Shown here one piece after another: positions 42,613 through 51,482 of a stretch of DNA of 64,000 nt. Under the pieces are notes generated by a model. It saw only the letters and a list, made by a program, of their open reading frames with translations. It made no database searches and was not told the DNA's origin. Position 1 is the stretch's first letter; the number at the start of each line of letters is the position of its first letter. Origin of the DNA: DAIDKA01 sp049792815 (GTDB lineage Bacteria; Pseudomonadota; Gammaproteobacteria; Steroidobacterales; Steroidobacteraceae); NCBI GenBank assembly GCA_049792815.1, contig JBARBG010000136.1, positions 1 through 64,000 of the forward strand, in the 5' to 3' direction. The position numbers were made by a program, and so were the translations under genes.

Positions 42613-43280
42613 GCTTCGCACGCGCAGTCTGGTCGGCCGTGACGTGGCGAAAGCTGGCGGTAATGCTCGCCTTGAGTTTCTCTTTGCCGCTGAGCGAATT
42701 AATTGTGGGCGGACCTCCGATTCCGCTAGGGAAGGCCATTGCGCTCGGGTTTTCTGCAATCGCCAATTTGTTTGTCGTCCTGGGAGCAGACGAGGTGGCG
42801 AAGCGCGGCGTGCCATTGCGACGGGTGAATACACTGGCCATTTCGAGCCTGCTAATTGGCAACTGTGCGATTGGGCTGACGATGGAGTGGCTGTTTGACG
42901 ATCAATTCGGAGCGTCGACTCTGGCGGCCGCTAAGCATTGGCCTGTAGTACTCCTGATTGGAATAAACCAAAGCTTGTGGGGCGTTTGGGTACTGTTCGT
43001 ATACCTGAACCGCCGCATTGCCGAACGAATGCTCCAGGGGGTGCGCGAAGCGGAATTGCGACGTGTGCGCCTTGAGGCCCAACTGGTCGAGTCGCGCCTG
43101 GTAGCAGCACAGGCGCAGGTGGATCCGCAGATGCTGTTTGGGGAGCTGGCGGAAATTCGCGACAAACTCAAGTCTGACGCGCCCGATGCCGGCGATCACC
43201 TCGACGGCCTCATTCAACGATTGCGCGTTGCACTGGTCGGCACGGTCTTGAGCAACGGACCGGAGACGGACAGGGCGTGA
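42609..43280 (+). CDS. Degenerate LytS-like membrane protein lacking phospho-acceptor His and ATPase domain
   Basis: 223 residues: about four membrane helices, a linker with LEAQLVESRLVAAQAQVDPQ, then a short helical end. The linker aligns with the dimerisation helix of its neighbour, where AQIEPHFLFNTL is found; here it reads AQVDPQMLFGEL, so Gln174 replaces the phospho-acceptor His. No ATP-binding domain follows. It overlaps the kinase gene by four bases and the regulator gene by four. It is probably a pseudokinase partner that modulates the true kinase by heterodimerisation (inference), not simple decay, because the operon is compact. Confidence 0.75.
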   Translation: MSFARAVWSAVTWRKLAVMLALSFSLPLSELIVGGPPIPLGKAIALGFSAIANLFVVLGADEVAKRGVPLRRVNTLAISSLLIGNCAIGLTMEWLFDDQFGASTLAAAKHWPVVLLIGINQSLWGVWVLFVYLNRRIAERMLQGVREAELRRVRLEAQLVESRLVAAQAQVDPQMLFGELAEIRDKLKSDAPDAGDHLDGLIQRLRVALVGTVLSNGPETDRA

Positions 43281-44029
43281 GCGCACCAACCGCCGTCATT
43301 GCCGAGGATGAGCCGTTGCAGCGGGCGGAGGTCCGCCTGGCGCTAGGCAGGCTTTGGCCAGAGCTGCAGATCGTTGCCGAGGTCGGCGACGGGACCCAGG
43401 CAATTCAGGCATTGGATCGCTACGCGCCGAGCGTAGCGTTTCTCGATATCCAGATGCCAGGGCTCAACGGGCTCCAAGTGGCGCGGCACGCCAGCGGCAA
43501 GTCACACGTTGTCTTCATTACCGCCTACGACCATTACGCTCTGGAGGCTTTTGAACACGGAGCAGTTGACTACATTTTAAAGCCGATGGATACGGGGCGA
43601 TTGGAGGTGATGATTTCGCGGCTGCGGGAGCGTCTGCTCGACTGCCCCGCGAATCTGAGTAGCCTCATGGAGCTGCTCCAGCGTGTGGGAGGCGGTGCGC
43701 CACGCTACCTCAGATGGCTCACGGTGCCCAAGGGCAGTGAGTTGCATGTGGTTGCAGTATCAGACATCTATTATCTGCGCGCGGACAATAAATACACTTC
43801 GATTGCCACGCGCAGCGCGACGTTTCTGCTCAATTCACCCCTGAAGGAGATGCAGGACAAGCTTGATCCGGCACTCTTCTGGAAAATTCACCGCGGCATT
43901 ATCGTCAACGTTGGCGCAATCGATACGATATACCGTTCCCTCGCCGGTGCACTTGAAGTTAAGGTGAAAGACCGCAGCGAACGGCTGCCGGTAAGCATCG
44001 CACACGCACACTTGTTCAAGCATGCATGA
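43277..44029 (+). CDS. LytTR-family response regulator
   Basis: 250 residues. The receiver domain has EDE near the N-terminus, phospho-acceptor Asp57 in FLDIQMPGLNG, TAYDHYALEAF and the conserved Lys in DYILKPMD. The LytTR DNA-binding domain covers about residues 145-248 (IYYLRADNKYTSIATRS, FWKIHRGIIVNVGAID, LPVSIAHAH). The GTG start overlaps the TGA of the pseudokinase gene. AlgR/LytR-type regulators bind imperfect direct repeats upstream of target genes; target genes here are unknown. Confidence 0.92.
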   Translation: MSAPTAVIAEDEPLQRAEVRLALGRLWPELQIVAEVGDGTQAIQALDRYAPSVAFLDIQMPGLNGLQVARHASGKSHVVFITAYDHYALEAFEHGAVDYILKPMDTGRLEVMISRLRERLLDCPANLSSLMELLQRVGGGAPRYLRWLTVPKGSELHVVAVSDIYYLRADNKYTSIATRSATFLLNSPLKEMQDKLDPALFWKIHRGIIVNVGAIDTIYRSLAGALEVKVKDRSERLPVSIAHAHLFKHA

Positions 44030-44059
44030 AGGCCGTCGTGCCTCGATACGCCGGCCTTC
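44028..44059 (+). terminator. Hairpin at the end of the LytS-LytTR operon
   Basis: GAAGGCCG/CGGCCTTC, an 8-bp perfect stem with a 16-base loop, begins within the stop codon of the response regulator gene. There is no T-run, so it may be a weak terminator or a 3'-end stabiliser. Confidence 0.45.
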
Positions 44060-44340
44060 CATTCATCGCCATGGCGTAGCCGAAAACAGAGAATAGGCGG
44101 CGCAGCGTCGAGCCCCAAAACCATGTGCCGATCCGCGGTGAGCGCGCGGCCGATGCAGAGACTCGCGCCAAAACAGCCTGCATTTACACCCGATTAGCAG
44201 GCGTTCGTCGGAAAGAGCTTGTCCCGATAGTTGGGGTACCGACAATGGCAGCCGAGCGGATGTTCAACAGGACACAGAACCTGCCGCTGCGGAACCTTCA
44301 AAGCAGGAAATCGCACTCATCACTAATAGGGAGCAGAGCA
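44060..44340 (+). other. Intergenic region before the SnoaL-like gene
   Basis: I see no supported gene in these 281 bases (311 bases between coding sequences). A reading frame in phase with the next gene is open from 44125 but has no ribosome site, and its codon use looks random. The promoter of the next gene must lie here; no convincing -35/-10 pair stands out. Confidence 0.5.
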
Positions 44341-44952
44341 ATGAAGATAGACAAACTCACTGAATTTACCCGAATAGCCTCGGTCGCAATATTGGCGGTG
44401 GCGACGCTCGTCGGCGCTGGCGTCGCAGCCGCGGACGAACATGACTCTCACTACAAGGATCTCTACGAGCTCAAGCAACTTCACGTTGCGTTCCACGCCG
44501 CTGTGTCGCACGCCGGAGTTGACGCGACCACGAAGAGTCAACACCTTGCAGATGTCCTTGCGCTGTGGACGGACGATGGCGTCCTGATTGCGGGGGGAGT
44601 CACGTATAGCGGCAAAGGCTCACCGGGAGAGGCGAGCTGCGCTCCCGGATCACTGACCTTATGCGATTTCTTTGCGAATCACGCCGGCTCCTTCGTACTG
44701 GGTCGCGACTGGGTCTCGCTCACCCCGATATTTACAGAGGCCATCAGCCTGGATGATAGGGACGAGGCGGATATCTATTGGCAGTGCATCTATCTGGATG
44801 CCAATAATAACGACCTCAAAGTTTCCAACGTCACCTTTGGTCTTCCCGGACTGCCCGACACCGGTCGAGCCAGAAAGGTGCATGGTCGCTGGCTGTTCTC
44901 ACATGTGGAAAGCGAGTCTGTCCCGGCGCCCACCATCGATGTTTATGAGTAG
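44341..44952 (+). CDS. Exported SnoaL/NTF2-like protein
   Basis: 203 residues. A signal peptide (hydrophobic at residues 11-28, VAAADE cleavage) is followed by a ketosteroid-isomerase/SnoaL-type cone fold. Support: an N-terminal helix LKQLHVAFHAAV, LALWTDDGVLIAGG and the typical late strand KVHGRWLFSHVESE. Such domains bind small hydrophobic molecules or act as isomerases or dehydratases. GGGAG lies nine bases before the ATG, which decides the start. It is monocistronic, followed by a strong bidirectional hairpin. Confidence 0.75.
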   Translation: MKIDKLTEFTRIASVAILAVATLVGAGVAAADEHDSHYKDLYELKQLHVAFHAAVSHAGVDATTKSQHLADVLALWTDDGVLIAGGVTYSGKGSPGEASCAPGSLTLCDFFANHAGSFVLGRDWVSLTPIFTEAISLDDRDEADIYWQCIYLDANNNDLKVSNVTFGLPGLPDTGRARKVHGRWLFSHVESESVPAPTIDVYE

Positions 44953-45010
44953 AAGTTTGGTGAAACCGGCGTCGATGGGTCGCTAGGCGCGGGGCACGAC
45001 ATTGATCGGC

Positions 45011-45053
45011 TGCACGAACCCGGGCACGAGCTTCCTTCGTGCCCGGGAGTGCA
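45011..45053. terminator. Strong bidirectional hairpin between convergent genes
   Basis: CCCGGGCACGA (45019-45029) and TCGTGCCCGGG (45037-45047) form a perfect 11-bp stem with a 7-base loop. TGCAC/GTGCA (45011-45015 and 45049-45053) extends it after a small bulge. There is no T-run. It lies between the SnoaL-like and DUF4386 genes, which converge, so it can serve both. Confidence 0.65.
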
Positions 45054-45122
45054 GAGGGATAACTCAGCGCCGTTGGATCCGCGTCGTGGTGGGAGACCTT
45101 CGTCATTGGCAGCGGATACGCG

Positions 45123-45839
45123 CTAAGCCATGCGCAGCTGCTGATTCCACTTTACCGAGTCTATTCCCACGGCAAGAAGCCACACTGTGAGCGCGATCTC
45201 GCCGATCGACCCCAGAACCAGCGCATAAGGCGATATCCCTGCCGCGAAGGAAGGTGACGCACAGTATGCAAAGCTGTAGAGCATATAGGACATTCCGGCG
45301 GCGCCCATCAGCACCCCGACGCCTCGAGATATGAAGATAGAACGGACAATCATCCAGCCCAGCAACGAGCAGTAGAGGCCGAAGAACATGAGGCTGATGG
45401 AAAAGCCAAGTTCGTGGAGACGGAGAAATATTTGCACGAGCCCCTGAAGTTGCAATGGGTTAAACCCCGGCCATTGCGTGGCGCCGTTCAGGACAACGAT
45501 TGGGGCGAGCTGAAATATCGCAGCTGATGATCCCACCGCACCTCCAATGAAGCTTGCGAATGCCGCGAGCAGCGAGAGGCTGCGACTTACCGGTTTGAAC
45601 AGTTCGTACAGGAGCACGGTCACAACGGCGTAGACAGGAATTAGGTCAAGTGCGAACGCCAACCGGTAGAGAGACTCGGACGCTAACAGGCTCTGAGTTG
45701 TCGCGGCCGGGTTTCCGGCCACGATGACTCGGCTGCCCACAACAATATGATCAAAGACTCCCGTGCAGATCGTAAGCAGGTAACAAAGTCCGAGAATTCT
45801 TGACTTGAGTCGCGGTGAAAACCGAATATTTGAAGTCAC
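45123..45839 (-). CDS. DUF4386-family membrane protein
   Basis: 238 residues from the GTG at 45839 with AGAGG ten bases upstream. Six membrane helices are predicted. DUF4386-like landmarks are LKSRILGLCYLLTICTGVFD at the start, LLASESLYRLAFALDL, ELFKPVSRSLSLLAAF and GFSISLMFFGLYCSLLGWMI. The frame is open to 45968 but the extra 43 residues are unlike the family. Function of the family is unknown. It is divergent from the AraC-type regulator gene, which may control it. Confidence 0.8.
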   Translation of the reverse strand: MTSNIRFSPRLKSRILGLCYLLTICTGVFDHIVVGSRVIVAGNPAATTQSLLASESLYRLAFALDLIPVYAVVTVLLYELFKPVSRSLSLLAAFASFIGGAVGSSAAIFQLAPIVVLNGATQWPGFNPLQLQGLVQIFLRLHELGFSISLMFFGLYCSLLGWMIVRSIFISRGVGVLMGAAGMSYMLYSFAYCASPSFAAGISPYALVLGSIGEIALTVWLLAVGIDSVKWNQQLRMA

Positions 45840-45971
45840 GGTCGCTATACCTCTTGCTGTTCGCACTGCCCCGCAGAAGCGTTGTTGCGGGTGGAGCATC
45901 ACACGCGGATAATTCGGCTGGCGATGACAGTGCGTCTCAGGAGTTGACCGTGCGTATCGGAAGGCCATGAA

Positions 45972-47000
45972 ATGAATGCGGATCGGTCGGTCACCGCCGG
46001 GCTTGCACGAGCCCTATTCACGTACGCGCTCAGCAGAGGAGCTGACGCACAGATGTTGCTGGAGCGCTCTGGAATTCGCTCTGCCGATCTTGTCGATCCG
46101 GATACTCGCGTGCCGCTGTTGCGCTATTTGGCGCTCATGAGCGCGAGCGTGGCACTGTGTCACGATGCTGCTCTTGCTTTGAGGTTTGGCGAGGTGGTAC
46201 GCACCGAGGATCTTTCTGTTGCCTTTTCCATCGCCGGCACTACCGCCACGGTGGGGGAAGCGTGTTCGCAGGTGAACCGATTCGGGCGTCTGGTCCACGG
46301 CGGTCAGGAGCCGGAACTGTTGCGATTCGTCAAGAATCGAGAGGGAGCCTGGCTGGTGTTCAGCCGGGAAAACGACAGAACATCGCAACCCTTGCAGGAG
46401 ACGGGTTTAGCGTGGTGTGTCCGTGAGACGCGGCGGATGCTGAAAAATAACCATCGCGGTGAGGCATTCCCCAGGGCCATTCACTTTAATTATGAGGAAC
46501 CTCGCTATCGTTCTGAGTACGACCGTGTCTTCGGTGTGCCGCTCTTCTTCGGGCGCGACAGGACTGCGATGCTGGTAGATGACGGATTTCTAGGGCTGCG
46601 GATGCCTTCTTCAAACCCCTACGTGACCCGAGTGCTGGGTATCCACGCCGGTCGACTCTTGGAGCGCCTCGATGCGTCGACGACGATGCGGGGAAAGGTT
46701 GAGAGCGTGTTGATTCCGGGATTACGCGCTGGCGAGGCGGCTGTTGACTTGGTCGCCAAGAAGATGGGCCTAAGTCGCCAGACCCTATTCCGCCGGCTGA
46801 AGAGCGAGGGTGTGACTTTTGAAACGGTATTGAATGAGCTGCGTCGCGACCTCGCCGTTGACTACCTCCGCAACGGCACAAATCCCGTGAGTGAGGTAGC
46901 GCGGCTGCTTGGGTATTCGGAATCGGCCGCATTCTCGCGAGCCTTCAAGCGGTGGACAGGGGTGAGTCCCCGGATAGAACGCGGGGCGAGTCAGAAGTAG
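45972..47000 (+). CDS. AraC-family regulator with an OruR/ArgR-type N-terminal domain
   Basis: 342 residues. The N-terminal ligand-binding domain of the Arabinose_bd type (PF12625-like) spans about 20-205 (LLRYLALMSASVALCHDAALALRFGE is typical). The C-terminal double HTH starts near residue 245 (LSRQTLFRRLKSEGVTFE; ARLLGYSESAAFSRAFKRWTG). It is divergent from the DUF4386 gene with 132 bases between, and is followed by hairpins. Confidence 0.88.
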   Translation: MNADRSVTAGLARALFTYALSRGADAQMLLERSGIRSADLVDPDTRVPLLRYLALMSASVALCHDAALALRFGEVVRTEDLSVAFSIAGTTATVGEACSQVNRFGRLVHGGQEPELLRFVKNREGAWLVFSRENDRTSQPLQETGLAWCVRETRRMLKNNHRGEAFPRAIHFNYEEPRYRSEYDRVFGVPLFFGRDRTAMLVDDGFLGLRMPSSNPYVTRVLGIHAGRLLERLDASTTMRGKVESVLIPGLRAGEAAVDLVAKKMGLSRQTLFRRLKSEGVTFETVLNELRRDLAVDYLRNGTNPVSEVARLLGYSESAAFSRAFKRWTGVSPRIERGASQK

Positions 47001-47016
47001 TGAGATGAAAGTGACA

Positions 47017-47073
47017 AGCTTCCAGCGCCCGATTCGTCTGGAAGCTGCCATTCGCCGCCGACCGGCGGGTTTT
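47017..47073 (+). terminator. Double hairpin terminator after the AraC-type gene
   Basis: A first hairpin AGCTTCCAG/CTGGAAGCT (47017-47025 and 47038-47046) is followed by a short GC stem CCGCC-GACC-GGCGG (47055-47068) and GTTTT (47069-47073). The second is a small intrinsic terminator. The rest of the gap to 47202 shows nothing else. Confidence 0.6.
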
Positions 47074-47201
47074 GGGTGTTGCTTCCGGCGCTTTCGGCCA
47101 AAGGACCAACGTCAGCGGCGGTTGTCGGGCTTAGCGCCGTTCAAAGAGAGTGCGGGTTGTCGGCCAGCCGGCCCCGCAGCGATTGCTGTCCGCGAGAGCC
47201 A

Positions 47202-48062
47202 TTATTTCGAGACCGCCAGGAAAATGACGCCCAGGACGATGCTCAACGCCCCGGCCACACGCCGCCAGCCACCCCGCTCCTTGAGCAATCGACTCCCGAA
47301 ATAGGCTCCGACAAGCGTTGCAAGTTCGCGCGCCGGAGCCACGTGACTGATCGGGGCGATCGTCATAGCCCATAGCACCAGGATGTAACCCAATGGCCCC
47401 AGTGCGCCCACTGTCACGGCGGCACGACCGAATTCGCGGATTTCCCGATGCAGTTGCATTCGGTGGGTCAGTGCGCGAGGCGCCAGGACGATCGCGCGAA
47501 AGAGATTGCCGCTGTAGTCCACCAGAATGGGCGAGATGGCCAGATACTTGACGGCCCAACCATCATTCAAGGTATAGCTGGCGATGCAGGTGCCTACCAG
47601 TAGGCCCCACAAGATTCCGGCGCGCGGCGAATGCAGTCGCGTCCGTCCAAGGTCCGCAACCAACACGATGCCGCTAATGACCAGCAGCACTCCGAGCAAG
47701 GAGAGCAATCCGGGCCGTTCTCCCAACAGCAACGCCGCGCCAGCAAAGGAGAGCAGGGGGCCGGTACCGCGGGCAATGGGATACACAAGCGATAGGTCGC
47801 CAGCACGGTATCCGGCCTGAAGCGCGAGTGAATACGCCAAGTGAAGCAGCGCGGTGCCAATCAGTGCCAGCCATGGCAGTGGGCCTGGATGCCAATGGGC
47901 ATGCACCAGGACCCATATTGCCGGCCCGGTCCAAATCAGCAAGGAGGCCATTGAGTACAGCCAAACGAAGTGCGCTGATCGAGCCGCCGTCTTGGCTACC
48001 AGATTCCAGGTCGCATGGGTAAATGCAGCCAGAAGTACGGCGAGGAAAGCTGCGAGGGGCAT
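47202..48062 (-). CDS. EamA-family (DMT) transporter
   Basis: 286 residues, about ten membrane helices in two EamA repeats. Landmarks are THATWNLVAKTA, YPIARGTGPLLSFAGAALLLGERPG and the second-repeat end VGAYFGSRLLKERGGWRRVAG. It exports or imports an unknown metabolite. It is only distantly like the RhtA-type protein at 40407-41282. It is divergent from the TPR gene that starts 91 bases away. Confidence 0.85.
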   Translation of the reverse strand: MPLAAFLAVLLAAFTHATWNLVAKTAARSAHFVWLYSMASLLIWTGPAIWVLVHAHWHPGPLPWLALIGTALLHLAYSLALQAGYRAGDLSLVYPIARGTGPLLSFAGAALLLGERPGLLSLLGVLLVISGIVLVADLGRTRLHSPRAGILWGLLVGTCIASYTLNDGWAVKYLAISPILVDYSGNLFRAIVLAPRALTHRMQLHREIREFGRAAVTVGALGPLGYILVLWAMTIAPISHVAPARELATLVGAYFGSRLLKERGGWRRVAGALSIVLGVIFLAVSK

Positions 48063-48153
48063 TCAATCATCCGGGAGAGCGAAAGAACGCATCCTAAGCG
48101 CGCTCCCCCGCAGCAGCCACTCGCGGCTTCAGGTAGGCTCGGTTGCATCGAGG

Positions 48154-49809
48154 ATGGGGACAGGCGTGGCCGAATCAGGCGGAATGTCGGGGCTTTCAGG
48201 CACGGAGGGCGAGTCGCCTGCGGAAAGCGCGGTCCCTGAGGCCCCGACATCCCTGGATCCGACCGCCGCTGCGCTTGCCGCCGAGGCGGCCAAGGGCAAT
48301 CCTGAGCTGGCCGAGAAGGCTTGCGCTTACTTCGTCAAACAGACCCGTTTGGTCGAAATCCAGACCGAACACCTGCACGAGCAGCGCGCGGTCAACCTGC
48401 AGTTGCTCAAACTCAGGCGCTTTGACGAAAGGCTACGCGTGGCGCTGCGCTTGTTTGTGATTTTGGTCGCAACCGTCGTTGGCATCGGTGCCGTGATCAT
48501 GATCCGCGACGCGATTTCAGATCATGGTCTTGTGGTGGAGGCGTTCTCGGTCCCGCCCGCCACGCTGACGGGCCAGGAAAGCGAGTTTGACGAACTCGCT
48601 GGTAAGGCGGCGGAAGCCGTCTATCGCACCAGTCAGCCCTATCGGTTCGCCCAGTTTCTTGCCGGGCAGAATCGCAACGCGGAGGCTTTCCGCGTCATCG
48701 CCGATCTTGCGACCAACGGGCCACAGAGTGAGCGCGGCTGGGCCTATATCGAATGGGGAATGCTTGACCTGAATACGAACGGCGATCTGGAGAGCGCGCG
48801 CAAGCACTGCTTGCGGGGGCTTGCTGATGCGGGCGCGTTGACCGACTCCGCCGATATATGCCTGGTCGGTGCGGAAGTGTGGTCCGGGCACGACGAGAAG
48901 GAATTGGAATATTCCCGACCACTTGAGATAAGCGCCCAAACACGCGCGTCCGGGGTGACGCAGGAATTCTATGAGAACACCAAGATACTCTCGCAGGCCT
49001 GGCTGGCAACCCTGACCGGTGACATTCAGCAATCTGCCCAAGATTGGACACTCGCGGAGGCAGCGCCCGACTACTTTGAGTCCGCCGAGTTGTCGCCGGC
49101 CCTGGCGGCGACCGCCTACGCGTTCGATCACGACCCTGACTCCGCGAGCAAGATCGTCGCGGCGCTGAGGCCCAACGACGACCCTTCTTTCCTGCAGATG
49201 GACGCCATCCTGGCGTTCAATGCGCTGCCTGCGTATTGGATCGCCGCCACTAGCAACGACTGGCCGGCAGCCTTGGCGGACGCCCGGGCGTGCGCTGCGT
49301 GGCTCGATGCGCACACACCGGCAAACAAGCTCTTCGGACGCTTGAGGGCCGTTTGGATTGAGCCGCTTGAAGCATTGGCAATGGCAAAGGCGGGGGACCT
49401 GGCCGGTGCCGAAACGCTGGTGTCGGCGACTCCACTGGATTGCTATCTGTGTGTGCGTATCCGGGGACAGATCGCCGCGATCAGGCAGGACTGGACGGCG
49501 GCCGAACGGTGGTTTGCTGAGGCGGCCAGGCAAGCGCCATCACTTCCCTTTGCCTTCTCTGAATGGGGCGAGATGCGCCTCACCAAGGGCGACATCGACG
49601 GCGCGATCGCCAGGTTCGAAACCGCCCACCACAGGAGCCCGCACTTCGCTGACGCGCTCAAGGGCTGGGGTGACGCGCTGGCGCGTCAGGGGCAGGCGAA
49701 AGCGGCGCTTGCCAAATACGACGAGGCGCTCAAGTACGCACCCAATTGGAAGGAACTCAAGGAAGCCCGCGAAGCGACCATGGCCGAGAGACGGGATCGG
49801 GTCAATTGA
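48154..49809 (+). CDS. Membrane-anchored TPR protein
   Basis: 551 residues from the ATG at 48154; a GTG at 48166 with GGGGA eight bases upstream is an equal candidate. A cytoplasmic N-terminus with an Ala/Pro-rich part and a helix (residues about 35-90) is followed by one membrane segment (VALRLFVILVATVVGIGAVIMI). The rest is a long periplasmic domain of tetratricopeptide-like repeats, clearest at the end (AERWFAEAARQAPSLPFA, AIARFETAHHRSPHFADAL, ALAKYDEALKYAPNW). The frame is open to 47854 but that part overlaps the divergent transporter. A scaffold role is typical. Confidence 0.78.
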   Translation: MGTGVAESGGMSGLSGTEGESPAESAVPEAPTSLDPTAAALAAEAAKGNPELAEKACAYFVKQTRLVEIQTEHLHEQRAVNLQLLKLRRFDERLRVALRLFVILVATVVGIGAVIMIRDAISDHGLVVEAFSVPPATLTGQESEFDELAGKAAEAVYRTSQPYRFAQFLAGQNRNAEAFRVIADLATNGPQSERGWAYIEWGMLDLNTNGDLESARKHCLRGLADAGALTDSADICLVGAEVWSGHDEKELEYSRPLEISAQTRASGVTQEFYENTKILSQAWLATLTGDIQQSAQDWTLAEAAPDYFESAELSPALAATAYAFDHDPDSASKIVAALRPNDDPSFLQMDAILAFNALPAYWIAATSNDWPAALADARACAAWLDAHTPANKLFGRLRAVWIEPLEALAMAKAGDLAGAETLVSATPLDCYLCVRIRGQIAAIRQDWTAAERWFAEAARQAPSLPFAFSEWGEMRLTKGDIDGAIARFETAHHRSPHFADALKGWGDALARQGQAKAALAKYDEALKYAPNWKELKEAREATMAERRDRVN

Positions 49810-49922
49810 CGCCAGAGTCGCGCGCATGTGGTCAGGCGTTGTGGATCTCCTCGAATTGAATTCGCGGCAAGTTGGTGCTCCAATCGGCACCGGCGGATAG
49901 GACTGGCAAGGAGACCGACGCG

Positions 49923-50375
49923 ATGCTGCAAATGAAGAAAATGGGATGTGCGGTGCTGGCGCTTGTGGTTTCTTCGCTGGGCGGCGCAGTAGCCGTGGGC
50001 CAGTCCCCGAAGCCAGGCGTCAAGGGCTATGAGGTCGAGTGGGTGTACCGCGTGCGCTACGGCTTTATCGATGAGTGGTGGGACATCTTCCGCAAGTACC
50101 AGATCCCGATCCTGGACAGGGGAAAGTCGCTCGGCTACGTTCTGGACTACCGGATCTACCACCCGCAGCTTCATACCGACGAGGCCGCGCGTTGGGACTA
50201 CCGCGTCGAGATCAGGTATCGAGACTTCGACGGTTCCAAGCATGAGGAAGAGATCACCGACGCTCTGTTCCCGGATGCGGCGACTCGCAAGCGCGAAGAG
50301 AACCGTCGTTGGGAGCTGACGGCCAACCACTGGGACCTTCCCATCTATCAGGTCGATACGACCAAGCCGCGCTGA
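49923..50375 (+). CDS. Exported hypothetical protein
   Basis: 150 residues with a signal peptide (hydrophobic at 8-24, cut near AVGQS). The mature part is rich in aromatic residues and charge (VEWVYRVRYGFIDEWWDIF, YVLDYRIYHPQLHT, YRVEIRYRDFDGS), which suggests an alpha/beta dimeric barrel. AGGAG lies nine bases upstream of the ATG at 49923. No family is recognised with confidence. Confidence 0.62.
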   Translation: MLQMKKMGCAVLALVVSSLGGAVAVGQSPKPGVKGYEVEWVYRVRYGFIDEWWDIFRKYQIPILDRGKSLGYVLDYRIYHPQLHTDEAARWDYRVEIRYRDFDGSKHEEEITDALFPDAATRKREENRRWELTANHWDLPIYQVDTTKPR

Positions 50376-50393
50376 GAGCGCCGAATGGCCGCG

Positions 50394-50909
50394 CTAGCGA
50401 TGCATCAACATCGCGACCTTGGCCACAAGCAGTTTCACCAGGAGCGACATCGGGTAGCGCGAGTAAGCGGGAACATCGGTTGCAATGGTGCGGCCTTCGG
50501 GCTTGAACTTGGTGCAGATGCGCATCTGCACCGGCGGGACAGCTCCCTGGCATCGGGACCTATAAACGTCAATCCAATGTTTGCTGTCATCAAAGTTCAT
50601 ATAGAGAGCTGAATTGCAGCATGTTGCGATGACGCGATTGGTGGCGGAGTTCTCGCGGATCTTGTGATGCCTCAATAGCGATGGGCCCTTCAGACACCTT
50701 ATGCGATCCTTCCGATAGACGAGGTATGCCGTCCCGCCATCGCCGTCTTGGATCGAAGCGGCATTGGGCAGCGACTGAATCTGCCGAGCGCCTTCCTGGC
50801 AGTCGTCGCAGTAGCAGCTGACGCTGGTAATGGGCGTGCCAACCGCCTCAACGGCGACTTGCCCGCACGCGCAGTTGACCATCATTGTCGATTGCAGCTG
50901 TTTAGCCAT
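50394..50909 (-). CDS. GFA-family zinc protein, copy 1 (divergent member)
   Basis: 171 residues of the Gfa/CENP-V type, which binds structural and catalytic zinc. Cys motifs are NCACGQVAVEA, SCYCDDCQ and TCCNSALY. It is longer than the usual 120-140 residues and has an extended C-terminus with several basic residues. The ATG at 50909 is preferred to a GTG at 50921. Only 36 bases separate its start from that of a second, divergent GFA gene, so the two probably share a control region. S-hydroxymethyl-glutathione synthesis is known for one member only; the role here is open. Confidence 0.75.
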   Translation of the reverse strand: MAKQLQSTMMVNCACGQVAVEAVGTPITSVSCYCDDCQEGARQIQSLPNAASIQDGDGGTAYLVYRKDRIRCLKGPSLLRHHKIRENSATNRVIATCCNSALYMNFDDSKHWIDVYRSRCQGAVPPVQMRICTKFKPEGRTIATDVPAYSRYPMSLLVKLLVAKVAMLMHR

Positions 50910-50945
50910 ATCCTGCACCACCAGATAGTCGATCGGAGAGGGGTT

Positions 50946-51359
50946 ATGTCCAAGTCCACTCTTAAAGGTAGCTGTTTATGCGGCGCCGTAAAATATGAAG
51001 TGACAGGCGAGCCGAAGCGCTTCTACCACTGCCATTGCTCCCGGTGTCGCAAGGCAACGGGAACGGGCCACGCCTCGAATCTGTTCCTGCAACCGGCCGT
51101 GCTCAAGTGGCTGAGTGGCGAAGAAAAGGTCCTTGCGTTCAAGGTCCCTGAGGCCATGCGCTTTACCAACACCTTCTGCACAACCTGTGGCGGCCGGCTG
51201 CCGCGTCAAGCAAAGGACTCCGATGTCGTGATGATACCGGCTGGGTCGCTGGATGATGTGGCACCAATCCAGCCACAGGCGCGCATCTTCTCGGACTCGC
51301 GCGCCAGTTGGTCCTGCACCGACGAAATCACTGTCTATCCGGAATACCCGCCTGCGTAA
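50946..51359 (+). CDS. GFA-family zinc protein, copy 2
   Basis: 137 residues, the normal length for the family. Cys motifs are SCLCGAVKYEVTG, HCHCSRCRKATGTGHASN and FCTTCGGRLP, all typical of the Gfa/CENP-V fold with two zinc ions. GAGGGG precedes the ATG at 50946. It is divergent from another GFA gene 36 bases away, and is followed in the same direction by an MFS transporter gene 123 bases downstream. The enzyme's substrate is unknown. Confidence 0.88.
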   Translation: MSKSTLKGSCLCGAVKYEVTGEPKRFYHCHCSRCRKATGTGHASNLFLQPAVLKWLSGEEKVLAFKVPEAMRFTNTFCTTCGGRLPRQAKDSDVVMIPAGSLDDVAPIQPQARIFSDSRASWSCTDEITVYPEYPPA

Positions 51360-51482
51360 AAGTGACGCTTCGCAGCAGAACTTCGGGTGTCCCGATGGCA
51401 ATTGGTCGTGCCCGTAGGCAGCGACCCTGCTAGCATCCGCCGACAAGCCGAGTCGCGCCGTCTCGTCTGGGGGATTACAAGA

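Noticed and set aside
45011..45053. Strong inverted repeat as a mobile element end
   Set aside because: There is no transposase, no second copy and no target duplication; its place between convergent genes fits a terminator.
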